A stretch of 9,267 nucleotides of DNA from Ruminococcus flavefaciens (GCA_002350065.1 DEDQ01000034.1:1-9267); one strand, 5' to 3'; shown: positions 1 through 6,867, counted from the first letter of the stretch. The notes: a model not told the origin generated them from the letters alone. Translations and numbers: made by a program.

Positions 1-17
1 AATTTTACTACTGACAT
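1..17 (-). CDS. Start of an unknown downstream gene (5' end only)
   Basis: An ATG on the minus strand at 17-15 lies 1 bp after the TAA stop of the 99-residue gene upstream. It is preceded, about 8 nt away, by a GGAGGAG ribosome binding site inside the last codons of that gene. Only Met-Ser-Val-Val-Lys and two bases are present, so the product cannot be named. The tight spacing and embedded ribosome binding site indicate translational coupling and a shared transcript with the 99-residue gene. Confidence 0.6.
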
Positions 18-18
18 T

Positions 19-318
19 TTATTTCTCCTCCACTACAGATAAGTCTCCCATTACGGGGTCAACAGGCATATTGCCGATCGTGAGAGCATTGCCCATGAAG
101 ACTTCTCCGTTTTTCTGTTTTATCCACTCGTTAAGACTGTTGAGACAATAGGTATCGCCGCTTGAAATATCATGCGCATACGAACCTATCGATATCGTAC
201 GTCCGGTGAAGGCATTAACAGCCGGAAGGTCTCCGGACGAATCCATCTCGATATACGCGAGGACAACTGCTTTTCCTCCCGAATATCTGAGAAATTTTTC
301 AGTTTTTATCCAATTCAT
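19..318 (-). CDS. Hypothetical protein, 99 aa, possibly phage-like
   Basis: I do not recognise this protein with confidence. The start is well supported: AAAGGAG (330-324) sits 5 nt before the ATG. The product is acidic and soluble, with no signal peptide or membrane helix. Its central segment has a 'GSYAHDISSGD-Y-LNSLNEW' pattern. That resembles small phage structural or accessory proteins containing 'GS-A-D--TG--Y----G-W', but the resemblance is impressionistic. It sits downstream of the TIR/RyR operon but behind a strong terminator, so it is probably a separate unit. It is followed at once by another gene starting at 17, suggesting an operon continuing off the left edge. It could be a prophage-edge gene or an ordinary small accessory protein. 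Confidence 0.7.
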   Translation of the reverse strand: MNWIKTEKFLRYSGGKAVVLAYIEMDSSGDLPAVNAFTGRTISIGSYAHDISSGDTYCLNSLNEWIKQKNGEVFMGNALTIGNMPVDPVMGDLSVVEEK

Positions 319-323
319 AATAA

Positions 324-330
324 CTCCTTT
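324..330 (-). promoter_or_regulatory. Ribosome binding site of the 99-aa gene
   Basis: AAAGGAG on the minus strand, 5 nt before the ATG at 318, fixes the start of the 99-residue protein. The leader between here and the terminator at 444 shows no clean promoter. A TTGAAA hexamer lies near 375, but its nearest -10-like element (TATAGC) is about 21 bp away, so I do not call a promoter. Confidence 0.7.
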
Positions 331-443
331 CGCTGAGTGTATCCGCTATAAGGGGTCGGGAAAAGGAGTTTTTTCAATGCAAAACCGTTGATTATCGGAA
401 AAATTTTTCTCGGATATCTGTAAGCAAAGGATAACTATACCAT

Positions 444-477
444 AAAAAAGCCGGTCAAAGGATATCCTTTGACCGGT
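444..477 (-). terminator. Rho-independent terminator of the TIR/RyR operon
   Basis: The arms CCGGTCAAAGG (451-461) and CCTTTGACCGG (466-476) form a perfect 11-bp stem around the loop ATAT. Read on the minus strand, the stem is followed by C and then six T residues (449-444). It lies 8 nt past the stop codon of the RCK-RyR gene. This is a textbook intrinsic terminator and separates the two-gene operon from the 99-residue gene. Confidence 0.93.
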
Positions 478-484
478 CTCGTGT

Positions 485-2431
485 TCATTTTATAAGTCTC
501 GCCATAAGCGACATCAGGTCATATTTGCACATATCAGGAGCTGTTTCCATGAGCTTTTGCTGCGTGACTATGCAGGGATTACGGCGGAATTTGTCGCTCC
601 GCTCCCCTGCTCTCCAGCCGATAGATGCCATATAGCAGCACCAGCGGCGATGCTCCAGCGAGGCGAGCGAATACGCGAACTTGTCAGCCTTGAGCCGTTC
701 GAGGAGCTCCTCCTCAGTGCCGTTCATTCTCCATGCCGAGCCGGTATATTTCATGAGTGAACCGTTCGTGCCGATGAGCTCTTCGAGCTTTGCTCTCAGC
801 TCAACTCCGTTTTCAGCGGCAAGCTTTGGAATTATATCATTCTTTACCTCGTCGTGATATGCCGCAGCTTTACTTGATGAACGGCGGAAAAGTCTGAGCT
901 GGTTCCACTCCTTTTCGGGGTCTTTTCCCGAATTATCGACGTTTCCGGTCTCGTCTCCGCTTATGAGCGAGATGTTGTTGTAGAAGTGGTTGAACTCCTT
1001 TGCAAGCCTGTCGATAGCGCGGTTGATTATCATATCGAGAGTAATGACGCAGCTTCTGTCGTCGATGAGAGATACTTCTGCAAGTGCTCCGTTTTCACTG
1101 GAGATATACCCCGCAAGGCGGCGGTCGGTATCCATTCTCATAAGTATCGGTATCTTATGTCCGCGCTCGGAAAAGAGCTCTTCAAGATGCATCGCGCAGT
1201 TTACAGCAAGGTCGATGTTTTCAAGAGCTATTACCGCATATGTATACGGCAGCTTTTCAAGCTTGCTGCGTATCTTGTCGTAGAAGTCGATATGTGAAAC
1301 ATTCATCGGATAGAAACGTATCTCGAGCGAGCCGTCTGCGGCTTCGCTCTTCATTACCATCCGGTCGTCGCTGATGTCGAACGTTTCCGGACTGAACTGA
1401 TTGAGGAATGCAGCCTTTCTCGCCTTGATATTGCTGTCGAAAACATCTATGACTATGCGGTTTTGCTCGTGGACGATACCGAGATTCATCGCCTGAAGTA
1501 TCGCCTGCTGTCCGAGCTGACCAAGTCCCGCAACAAGAAGGTGGACTGTCCAGTCTTCAAGCGGAGTATCCGTTCCCTTATATACTGTATGGAGCGGGTG
1601 GTCGGAATACATCTTGTGTACCTGCATCTCGGGAAGTCCCACAAGCTCGAGGTCGAAGCAGGCATCTGTTCCGGCAGCGCTGTTGTAGTATTCAGCGATA
1701 AGTCTGCCGATGCCCTCCTCCTCGCAGCGAATGGATATCTTTGCTCCCGACGCAGTTTTTATCTTGTATTCGTCATCTGCATCGTTGAGTTTAAAGAGCT
1801 GCAAAAGCGAGAAGTTGCGTATCGAGGAATTCTCGAAGAGGATTATATTCGTCGCTGATTCGATATGCGTCTTTGCAAAAAGCATGGGCAGCTCGGATTC
1901 GGGAGCTTTCAGAATGTCCGCAACGTGTATCACATATCCGGATTTGTTCAGCCGGTAGACCTCCTCCTGATTTATGACCTCGGAGGTTATAACGTGTACG
2001 CAGGTCTTTTTCGGGTCAGAGCTGTTATTTTTCAGCATTGCCTGAACATCGTTGTTATAGCCGAATATGACGATATGCCGGCAGTCCCTGTTGCGGCGGA
2101 ATCCGATAATGAGCCGGAGTATCCGCTCGAGGAATTTGTATATGAAAGAAATAGTACAGTACGGAGCCGTGAAAACTGCGATGCAGTATGCATATCCTAC
2201 ACCTTTATTGATAGGCTGCGGGTTTTCCTTCATGAAGGCGATAACGTCCTTTATCGAGACCGAAGCCTTGAAGCCGAATGCGTTGATGCTGTTCTGCAAT
2301 ACGAGCAGGAGCTTGAAAAACGGCTCATAGCTGTTATAGTATATCGCTCCCTGCAATGTCGCGATGAGGAACGATACCAGTGCAAGCAGGAATATCAGGC
2401 GGGTAGTGCTGTTTTTCTTGTTATTTTTCAT
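485..2431 (-). CDS. Two-TM protein with tandem RCK/TrkA-N-like Rossmann domains and C-terminal RyR domain
   Basis: A 648-residue membrane protein. Hydrophobic helices lie at about residues 11-31 and 80-105, separated by a loop of about 50 residues, a two-TM layout like simple channels. No TVGYGD-type potassium filter is visible in the loop. A first Rossmann-like unit starts at 118 (HIVIFGYNND), as in TrkA-N/RCK domains. A second starts at 296 with a classical GxGxxG (AGLGQLG, 301-307) and an acidic strand end (VIDVFDS, 327-333). The C-terminus (about 585-648) carries the RyR-repeat signature: SLEHRRW at 591-597 and GW at 605-606. The RyR domain is named for ryanodine receptors; bacterial versions have been proposed to work in nucleotide-linked conflict systems. 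The gene begins 13 bp after the TIR gene, with GGGAG before its ATG, so the two are co-translated. The probable role is a ligand-gated membrane effector or channel; this is inference. Ordinary K+ uptake regulation is less likely because of the RyR domain and the TIR partner. Confidence 0.85.
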   Translation of the reverse strand: MKNNKKNSTTRLIFLLALVSFLIATLQGAIYYNSYEPFFKLLLVLQNSINAFGFKASVSIKDVIAFMKENPQPINKGVGYAYCIAVFTAPYCTISFIYKFLERILRLIIGFRRNRDCRHIVIFGYNNDVQAMLKNNSSDPKKTCVHVITSEVINQEEVYRLNKSGYVIHVADILKAPESELPMLFAKTHIESATNIILFENSSIRNFSLLQLFKLNDADDEYKIKTASGAKISIRCEEEGIGRLIAEYYNSAAGTDACFDLELVGLPEMQVHKMYSDHPLHTVYKGTDTPLEDWTVHLLVAGLGQLGQQAILQAMNLGIVHEQNRIVIDVFDSNIKARKAAFLNQFSPETFDISDDRMVMKSEAADGSLEIRFYPMNVSHIDFYDKIRSKLEKLPYTYAVIALENIDLAVNCAMHLEELFSERGHKIPILMRMDTDRRLAGYISSENGALAEVSLIDDRSCVITLDMIINRAIDRLAKEFNHFYNNISLISGDETGNVDNSGKDPEKEWNQLRLFRRSSSKAAAYHDEVKNDIIPKLAAENGVELRAKLEELIGTNGSLMKYTGSAWRMNGTEEELLERLKADKFAYSLASLEHRRWCCYMASIGWRAGERSDKFRRNPCIVTQQKLMETAPDMCKYDLMSLMARLIK

Positions 2432-2444
2432 CAGCCTCTCCCTT

Positions 2445-5400
2445 TCAGCCCTCTGTTATTCCGGAAAGATACTTCTTAGCGGTGTCAAGGAGCTGCTTTG
2501 TTGTGTATATCGGGAAATAACCGATGTTATTGGTAAGTCTGTCCCTGATGAAAACAATGTCGCGATTTAAAGGAGCTTTTGTGAAGCTGTCTACCCTGTA
2601 GCGCGGTTTAAATCCGTTAATATCTATCAGCCATGCTGTTGAATCGTCCCATACAGCGTAGACATATTTCGGGTCAAAGGCAGGCTGTATCCTGAACTTG
2701 TAAGCGCTGCTGCTGTCGGATTCGCGGATATCGTTATCATATTCGTCAGCAAATTCGAGACGCGTGCTGCCGCTTACAGTATCGTGACGAACGGAATAGA
2801 TGCATGAATCGCGGCAGAGCACTGCAAAGCTGTCGCTGTCGAGCGGCTCTGCTGAGATAGGCTCCTCAGGTATGCCGGTAAGCTTTATCTCGCGGTCGGA
2901 CTCTCCTGTTTCGGAGTTATAAATGCAAACTGTACGGTTGTTGTACAGAACTCCGACTTCTTTTTCATTGAGCCAGAACAGATGAACAGCGCTGAGACCG
3001 CTGTCGGCATCAAGTCCTGTATTGAGAGTTACAACATTTTTGCCGGGCTCGAATATCTGTACGCTGCGCTCGCCGTCCTCTCTGCGAGATGCGTATATTG
3101 CAGCCTTTTTGCCGCAGACAGCATAGATATTATCGACGACCTCATACTCGTCATTGCTTCCGCTGTCAGCCTCCCAGCTTTCGACGTTTCCGTCAGCCGA
3201 TACAAAGGTCACGTTATGACTTGCATTTGTAAGGAGGAATACTCCGCCGTCGCCCTTTTTGACATCAACGGCAGACTTGTTTAATTCGGGAACATTTTCC
3301 AGCTTTGTAACATCACCGCTTCTGACGTCTATTTTTACAAGCTCAGGCTGCGGAGCCAAATCTTCGAGGACTGCTGCGATGAGGGTATCATTTCCGATAA
3401 ATTCAGCAGCCTTTACCTTGAAGCCCTCAAGCTCGGATATATCCGTAAGCTTCTTATCATCTATATCGTAAATGAAGAAATGATCCACGACCTTCACTGA
3501 GCTGCCGGATTCTCCGTTGGGGTAGAATGTAGCAGAGAGCGCAGCAGCTTCTCCGTCATCGGAAACAGCTTTAATCTCGCGGGAGTACATATTCTCGCCG
3601 GCATCAATGTCGCTGTAGAACTCATTATTTGTCATGAACTGGATATAAGCTGTGTTTGAGTAATTCTCCGCTGTAGCATATCTTCCGCGGCTGTATGAGC
3701 AAAGCGTGAAGCTGCCGTTCATCTTCTGAACCCTGAATACGGCATTCTTTGAAGAATCGCCGGTGTAGTTGCTGAGACTTGCAAGATATTCGCTTCCGTC
3801 ATCGAGAGTGAACGTCACTATTCCGGATTTTATAAACGAATGGTCGATTATCTGCTTTTCGAGCGGGATATTTTTGATAAGCCTGCCCTCGCTGTGATCT
3901 ATAAACGAAATGGACGAAGCCGTTACTACGGCAAGAACATCGCTCTTGTAATCGGTATCCTCAGGTTTAAAGAGGAAGATGTCTCCGCCGTTTTTGAAGT
4001 TGATAGGTATAGTGGCAGTCCATTTCTCGTTTTTGAGCTCGCTGTCAAAGCATCTTATCTCGGTCTTTCTGTCAAGATCATAGATATTGCTCGTTATCGT
4101 TAGCATATCGTCGCCGACTTTTCTGACGCAGGCGTTACGGAATGTGCCGTAGGATTCGTCTCCGGCTTCGACTTCGTTAACAGGTGTGAGTGCGTGGTCT
4201 TTTATCCTGAATACACGTATCTGACTTTCATAGTTGTCATACATATAGAGCACATCGCCATTTATGCATTCAATGGTATTGTTTGCAAGCAGACTTCCGC
4301 TGCCGTCGGACGCTGCTGACATATCTATCTCGTCGACACAATTTCCGGACTCACAGTCTATCATTTCGAGGATAACCTTTTTTCCGAGAAAAGATACCCC
4401 AGATACTACCTCAGATTTGTCCAGATAAATGCGGAGGATATACTTGCCGTCCTTGAGAACAGTTTTATATTCATATGCTTTTTCAGAGGGCTCAGCCGTC
4501 CATTTTATCTCGCCGGTCGCGCCGTCAAGTCTCCAGACAGAGCAGTCAGAATTGTAAACGTATACATCTCCGCCGGTACCGGGCTCTTCGTCTTTGACGT
4601 CGTGTTCAAAGTCGGTATATATCTTGTTGAACACCGAGCTCTCCTCGTATGTGATGCTGCTCGGAGTTCCGCTGCTCTTGAATACTGTGCCTGTCTTTTC
4701 GCGGTCGATGTCTAATATAGCGGTCAGCTTGTTGGAGCTTCCCTTTGCCTCGGAGGAAAAATCATCATCAGAGGCAGTTATCTTCTTGATGAGTTTGCCT
4801 GTACCGGCTTCCCAGAAGTAAATGCCTGATGCGTCCTCGGAGACTATCGACTCTCCCTTTCCCATGAATGAGAGCTGCTCGACCGAGCATTCATGCTTCA
4901 ATGCGACCTGCGGAACTATCTGCCGATGCGAAAACATTCCGAGCTCGCGCGAAAGAGCATACTCAGCCTCGGTGAGAACTGGCTTTTTATCGTCATCGCC
5001 CGGAAGAGCTTCTACCGCTTTCTTTATCGCGGGAATGAGGCTGTTCTCCTTGAAGAGGTTCTCGGACTCGACTGCAAGGTGTCCGGCATTCTCAATGAGC
5101 AGGTTATTGTTCTTTATTGCTATCTCTTCGTTCTGCTTTTTTATCTGAACGTTTTTGCTGTTGATAGTGAGCGCGGAAACAACGCTGATACCCGTTATGA
5201 CTGAAAGAACTCCGGAAACAGCTCCGAATACTCTTCTTCTGCGCGCAGCTTCACGTCTCTTTTCGCGCTGAAAGAGGTCGTTGAAATCGCAGCCGAGAAG
5301 AGGTGCAGCAATGCGGAGATACTCCGTATTCAGCTTCTTCATGGATTCTTTCAGAGTGTCAGCCTTGATATTCGCTGCAAGAGGCTCTACCTCTACCTTG

Positions 5401-5819
5401 ACCTTGACTTCCTCGCCGTTTTCATTTACAGTAGTCATCTCGCGGTAGGTGAGCTCCTCGGGGAAGGAATCCTTCGGCTCGCCGCTGACGAGAAGTGTTA
5501 TGATGTTATCGTTTGAGTTGTTATGCAGCTCGCGGAAGCGTGAAAGCTCCTGAAGGCACCATTTTGATTCGGTATACTTCGGAGAGCATATAACAATGAG
5601 ATATTCAGAAGTCTCGATAGCATTTTTTATGTCCTCACTGAGGTCGCTGCTTGACTGGAGCTCGGATACATCGCGGAAGATGCGCCAGTTTTCCTTTTTC
5701 TTGCCGATATTCTTCGGCGGCTTGTATGATTCAAGCAGCTTCTGGAGTTTTTCAGCCGCCTGCATATCAGGTTCGATATGACGATAGCTGATAAATGCTT
5801 TGTATTTGTATTCTGCCAT
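2445..5819 (-). CDS. TIR domain / membrane helix / beta-propeller protein
   Basis: A 1124-residue protein. Residues 3 to about 125 form a TIR domain: strand A 'YKAFISYRH' (5-14), a BB-loop-like 'FRDVSEL' (48-54), 'SEYLIVICSP' (71-80) and 'SKWCLQEL' (85-92). Glu91 sits where TIR NADases carry their catalytic Glu. A linker ending in 'AAPLLGC' (171-177) and an Arg-rich stretch (186-196), familiar from clostridial TIR proteins, precedes one membrane helix (about 197-218). An Asn/Lys/Glu-rich coiled coil (about 222-258) follows. The remaining 820 or so residues are repeated WD40/PQQ-like propeller blades, for example 'GIYFWEAGTGKLI' and 'VCIYNSETGES'. The Arg cluster predicts TIR inside and propeller outside, but the propeller side is not certain. 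The start at 5819 is preferred: it begins directly at the TIR domain, AAGGAG lies 11 nt upstream, and the promoter at 5870-5898 excludes an upstream ATG at 5879. The TIR may cleave or cyclise NAD+ on stimulation. No NACHT or STAND ATPase is present. Confidence 0.88.
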   Translation of the reverse strand: MAEYKYKAFISYRHIEPDMQAAEKLQKLLESYKPPKNIGKKKENWRIFRDVSELQSSSDLSEDIKNAIETSEYLIVICSPKYTESKWCLQELSRFRELHNNSNDNIITLLVSGEPKDSFPEELTYREMTTVNENGEEVKVKVEVEPLAANIKADTLKESMKKLNTEYLRIAAPLLGCDFNDLFQREKRREAARRRRVFGAVSGVLSVITGISVVSALTINSKNVQIKKQNEEIAIKNNNLLIENAGHLAVESENLFKENSLIPAIKKAVEALPGDDDKKPVLTEAEYALSRELGMFSHRQIVPQVALKHECSVEQLSFMGKGESIVSEDASGIYFWEAGTGKLIKKITASDDDFSSEAKGSSNKLTAILDIDREKTGTVFKSSGTPSSITYEESSVFNKIYTDFEHDVKDEEPGTGGDVYVYNSDCSVWRLDGATGEIKWTAEPSEKAYEYKTVLKDGKYILRIYLDKSEVVSGVSFLGKKVILEMIDCESGNCVDEIDMSAASDGSGSLLANNTIECINGDVLYMYDNYESQIRVFRIKDHALTPVNEVEAGDESYGTFRNACVRKVGDDMLTITSNIYDLDRKTEIRCFDSELKNEKWTATIPINFKNGGDIFLFKPEDTDYKSDVLAVVTASSISFIDHSEGRLIKNIPLEKQIIDHSFIKSGIVTFTLDDGSEYLASLSNYTGDSSKNAVFRVQKMNGSFTLCSYSRGRYATAENYSNTAYIQFMTNNEFYSDIDAGENMYSREIKAVSDDGEAAALSATFYPNGESGSSVKVVDHFFIYDIDDKKLTDISELEGFKVKAAEFIGNDTLIAAVLEDLAPQPELVKIDVRSGDVTKLENVPELNKSAVDVKKGDGGVFLLTNASHNVTFVSADGNVESWEADSGSNDEYEVVDNIYAVCGKKAAIYASRREDGERSVQIFEPGKNVVTLNTGLDADSGLSAVHLFWLNEKEVGVLYNNRTVCIYNSETGESDREIKLTGIPEEPISAEPLDSDSFAVLCRDSCIYSVRHDTVSGSTRLEFADEYDNDIRESDSSSAYKFRIQPAFDPKYVYAVWDDSTAWLIDINGFKPRYRVDSFTKAPLNRDIVFIRDRLTNNIGYFPIYTTKQLLDTAKKYLSGITEG

Positions 5820-5830
5820 TTCTAATTTTT

Positions 5831-5836
5831 CTCCTT
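5831..5836 (-). promoter_or_regulatory. Ribosome binding site deciding the TIR gene start
   Basis: AAGGAG on the minus strand ends 11 nt before the ATG at 5819. The spacing is a little long, but this is the only strong Shine-Dalgarno on the predicted transcript. It supports a start at the TIR domain itself rather than 20 codons upstream. Confidence 0.65.
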
Positions 5837-5869
5837 GATCCTTATTGCCGGTCAGTTCCGGATATATAA

Positions 5870-5898
5870 ATTTTACCATATTCCTCTTATTTTTTCAA
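5870..5898 (-). promoter_or_regulatory. Sigma-A promoter of the TIR/RyR operon
   Basis: On the minus strand, TTGAAA (-35, 5898-5893) and TAAAAT (-10, 5875-5870) are separated by exactly 17 bp, with TGG directly before the -10 (extended -10). Transcription would begin near 5863, about 45 nt ahead of the TIR start codon and inside the 97-bp gap after the exonuclease stop. The operon can therefore be expressed independently of the exonuclease. Confidence 0.7.
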
Positions 5899-5916
5899 GA
5901 GCCGGACTGCCTGATG

Positions 5917-6498
5917 TCAGCTCCTGTTCTTTTTCGTTACAGAATCTATCACGCTTTCCTCCTGCATGAGCTTCATATAGCAGGCGTTGCAGATGTCGCA
6001 GTCGGTCTCGGCACGGTGAGCTCCCTCGGCTGAGATGCCATAGTATGCCGCAACGTTTGTCTGCGAGCGGCTGCTGAGATGAGTCAGGGCAATGCGTGAG
6101 AATCTGAGCACGTCCACAAAGCTGTTGTCAAATATCTCCCCAGTACATCTGAGCAGTGCATCGTAGAGGAAGTTTATATCAAAGTTGACGTTGTAGCCCA
6201 TGATGATATCCCCGCCGACAAAGCTCCGGAAGTTAACTATCGCCTCTTCTATCCCGGGAGCATTTTCGACCATGCGGTTGTCTATCCCCGTGAGCTGAGT
6301 TATCATTCGCGGTATCCTTGCCGCCGGCTTCACAAGAGTTGAGAACACCTCCTGTTTTTTTCTGCCGCGGTAACGGACTGCTGAAATTTCTATTATCTCA
6401 CTGTCCTCCGGCGAGAGCCCTGTCGTCTCGATATCGACGACGCAGTAGTCCTCCGGAAACATGAGCAGGCTTTTTCCTTTCTGGCGTTTAGAGCTCAT
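5917..6498 (-). CDS. DEDDh 3'-5' exonuclease, DnaQ/PolC epsilon-like
   Basis: A 193-residue protein made almost wholly of one RNase T/DnaQ-type exonuclease domain. All motifs are visible: Exo I 'VDIETTGLSP' (Asp22, Glu24), Exo II 'GYNVNFDINFL' (Asp107) and Exo III 'HRAETDCDI' (His161, Asp166). This gives the complete DEDDh set for two-metal hydrolysis from 3' ends. It lacks the polymerase-binding tail of epsilon and the PolC polymerase, so it is a stand-alone nuclease of the type used in DNA repair, RNA trimming or mobile-element contexts; the substrate cannot be told. The start at 6498 is chosen because AGGAG (6510-6506) lies 7 nt upstream. A longer reading from 6555 would begin inside the promoter. 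It lies 97 bp upstream of the TIR gene on the same strand, but that operon has its own promoter, so a functional link is possible, not shown. Confidence 0.9.
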   Translation of the reverse strand: MSSKRQKGKSLLMFPEDYCVVDIETTGLSPEDSEIIEISAVRYRGRKKQEVFSTLVKPAARIPRMITQLTGIDNRMVENAPGIEEAIVNFRSFVGGDIIMGYNVNFDINFLYDALLRCTGEIFDNSFVDVLRFSRIALTHLSSRSQTNVAAYYGISAEGAHRAETDCDICNACYMKLMQEESVIDSVTKKNRS

Positions 6499-6526
6499 TT
6501 GCATTCTCCTTTCGTGGTACTTCTCT

Positions 6527-6555
6527 ATTATAATACTCCCCGTGGAAAATGTCAA
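6527..6555 (-). promoter_or_regulatory. Consensus sigma-A promoter of the exonuclease gene
   Basis: Read on the minus strand, a perfect TTGACA (6555-6550) is followed after exactly 17 bp by a perfect TATAAT (6532-6527). The start point would be near 6520, giving a leader of about 22 nt that holds the AGGAG at 6510-6506. Both hexamers match consensus in all six positions, predicting strong, largely constitutive expression unless it is repressed. The parS site lies 17 bp upstream of the -35. Confidence 0.88.
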
Positions 6556-6572
6556 AAGCTGTCACACATGAA

Positions 6573-6588
6573 TGTTCCACGTGAAACA
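6573..6588. promoter_or_regulatory. parS: parS centromere site (ParB/Spo0J binding)
   Basis: The 16-bp sequence TGTTCCACGTGAAACA is identical to the Bacillus subtilis Spo0J/ParB binding site. It is an imperfect palindrome around CACGTG, with one mismatched pair (C at position 5, A at position 12). Such sites nucleate ParB spreading and SMC loading, and in most bacteria they lie in the origin-proximal part of the chromosome. The site is intergenic here, whereas several B. subtilis sites are inside genes. A chance exact match in a 9-kb window is very unlikely. Confidence 0.9.
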
Positions 6589-6800
6589 TCTCTGTCTGTG
6601 AAACGCCTCCCCGAAAGAGGCACTACCCCACTCCCCTGCTCGCAATATAGCCAAAAACGGGCTGTTGAAAATCATCGGGGGAGGGGCTGAAAAAGCAGAT
6701 ATCCATGCGTCTTTCTGCTCAGATCCAACATAAAAATTTCTCGTCAGCGATACATTCGTTCTCAGTTTTCGATTTTCGAATCTCAAATTAAAAATGTTTT
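6589..6800. other. Non-coding spacer with weak inverted repeats
   Basis: No credible gene is seen between parS and the lipoprotein promoter. The stretch is compositionally mixed: a C-rich part (about 6604-6640), a G-rich tract (about 6677-6687) and an AT-rich end. It has only short inverted repeats: GCCTC/GAGGC at 6605-6621, AGCAGA/TCTGCT at 6694-6719 and TTCGA/TCGAA at 6768-6780. None has a run of T after it. Open frames here have no ribosome binding site. A small RNA or a repeat element copied around the genome cannot be excluded. Confidence 0.4.
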
Positions 6801-6802
6801 TA

Positions 6803-6831
6803 TTGCCTTTTTACAAAGAATGTGGTATAAT
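6803..6831 (+). promoter_or_regulatory. Extended -10 promoter of the lipoprotein-fprA operon
   Basis: TTGCCT (-35, 6803-6808; four of six consensus bases) and TATAAT (-10, 6826-6831; perfect) are separated by 17 bp. TGG immediately before the -10 makes it an extended -10 element. Transcription should begin near 6838, with AGGAGG at 6857-6862 in the leader. The sequence upstream is AT-rich (6781-6802) and could act as an UP-like element. Confidence 0.82.
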
Positions 6832-6867
6832 ATAAATGTCTAATTTTTAAATTATCAGGAGGATAAT

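Noticed and set aside
1865..2479. A 204-codon plus-strand open frame opposite the RCK-RyR gene
   Set aside because: It is antisense to a clearly coding frame with recognisable domains, has no ribosome binding site, and crosses the TIR/RyR gene junction.
5820..5879. An N-terminal extension of the TIR protein to the ATG at 5879
   Set aside because: The added 20 residues precede a complete TIR strand A, and the predicted transcription start near 5863 lies downstream of that ATG.
6499..6555. An N-terminal extension of the exonuclease to 6555
   Set aside because: It would start inside the perfect TTGACA/TATAAT promoter. AGGAG points to the ATG at 6498.
6499..6690. A plus-strand open frame over the exonuclease promoter and parS
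   Set aside because: It has no ribosome binding site, covers strong regulatory sites, and gives a Pro/Arg-rich translation typical of non-coding sequence.
6562..6786. A 74-codon minus-strand open frame between the exonuclease and the lipoprotein gene
   Set aside because: It has no ribosome binding site, runs through the parS site and low-complexity G/C tracts, and its translation is Arg/Phe-rich without domain character. The parS sequence itself yields the Cys-Phe-Thr-Trp-Asn stretch.
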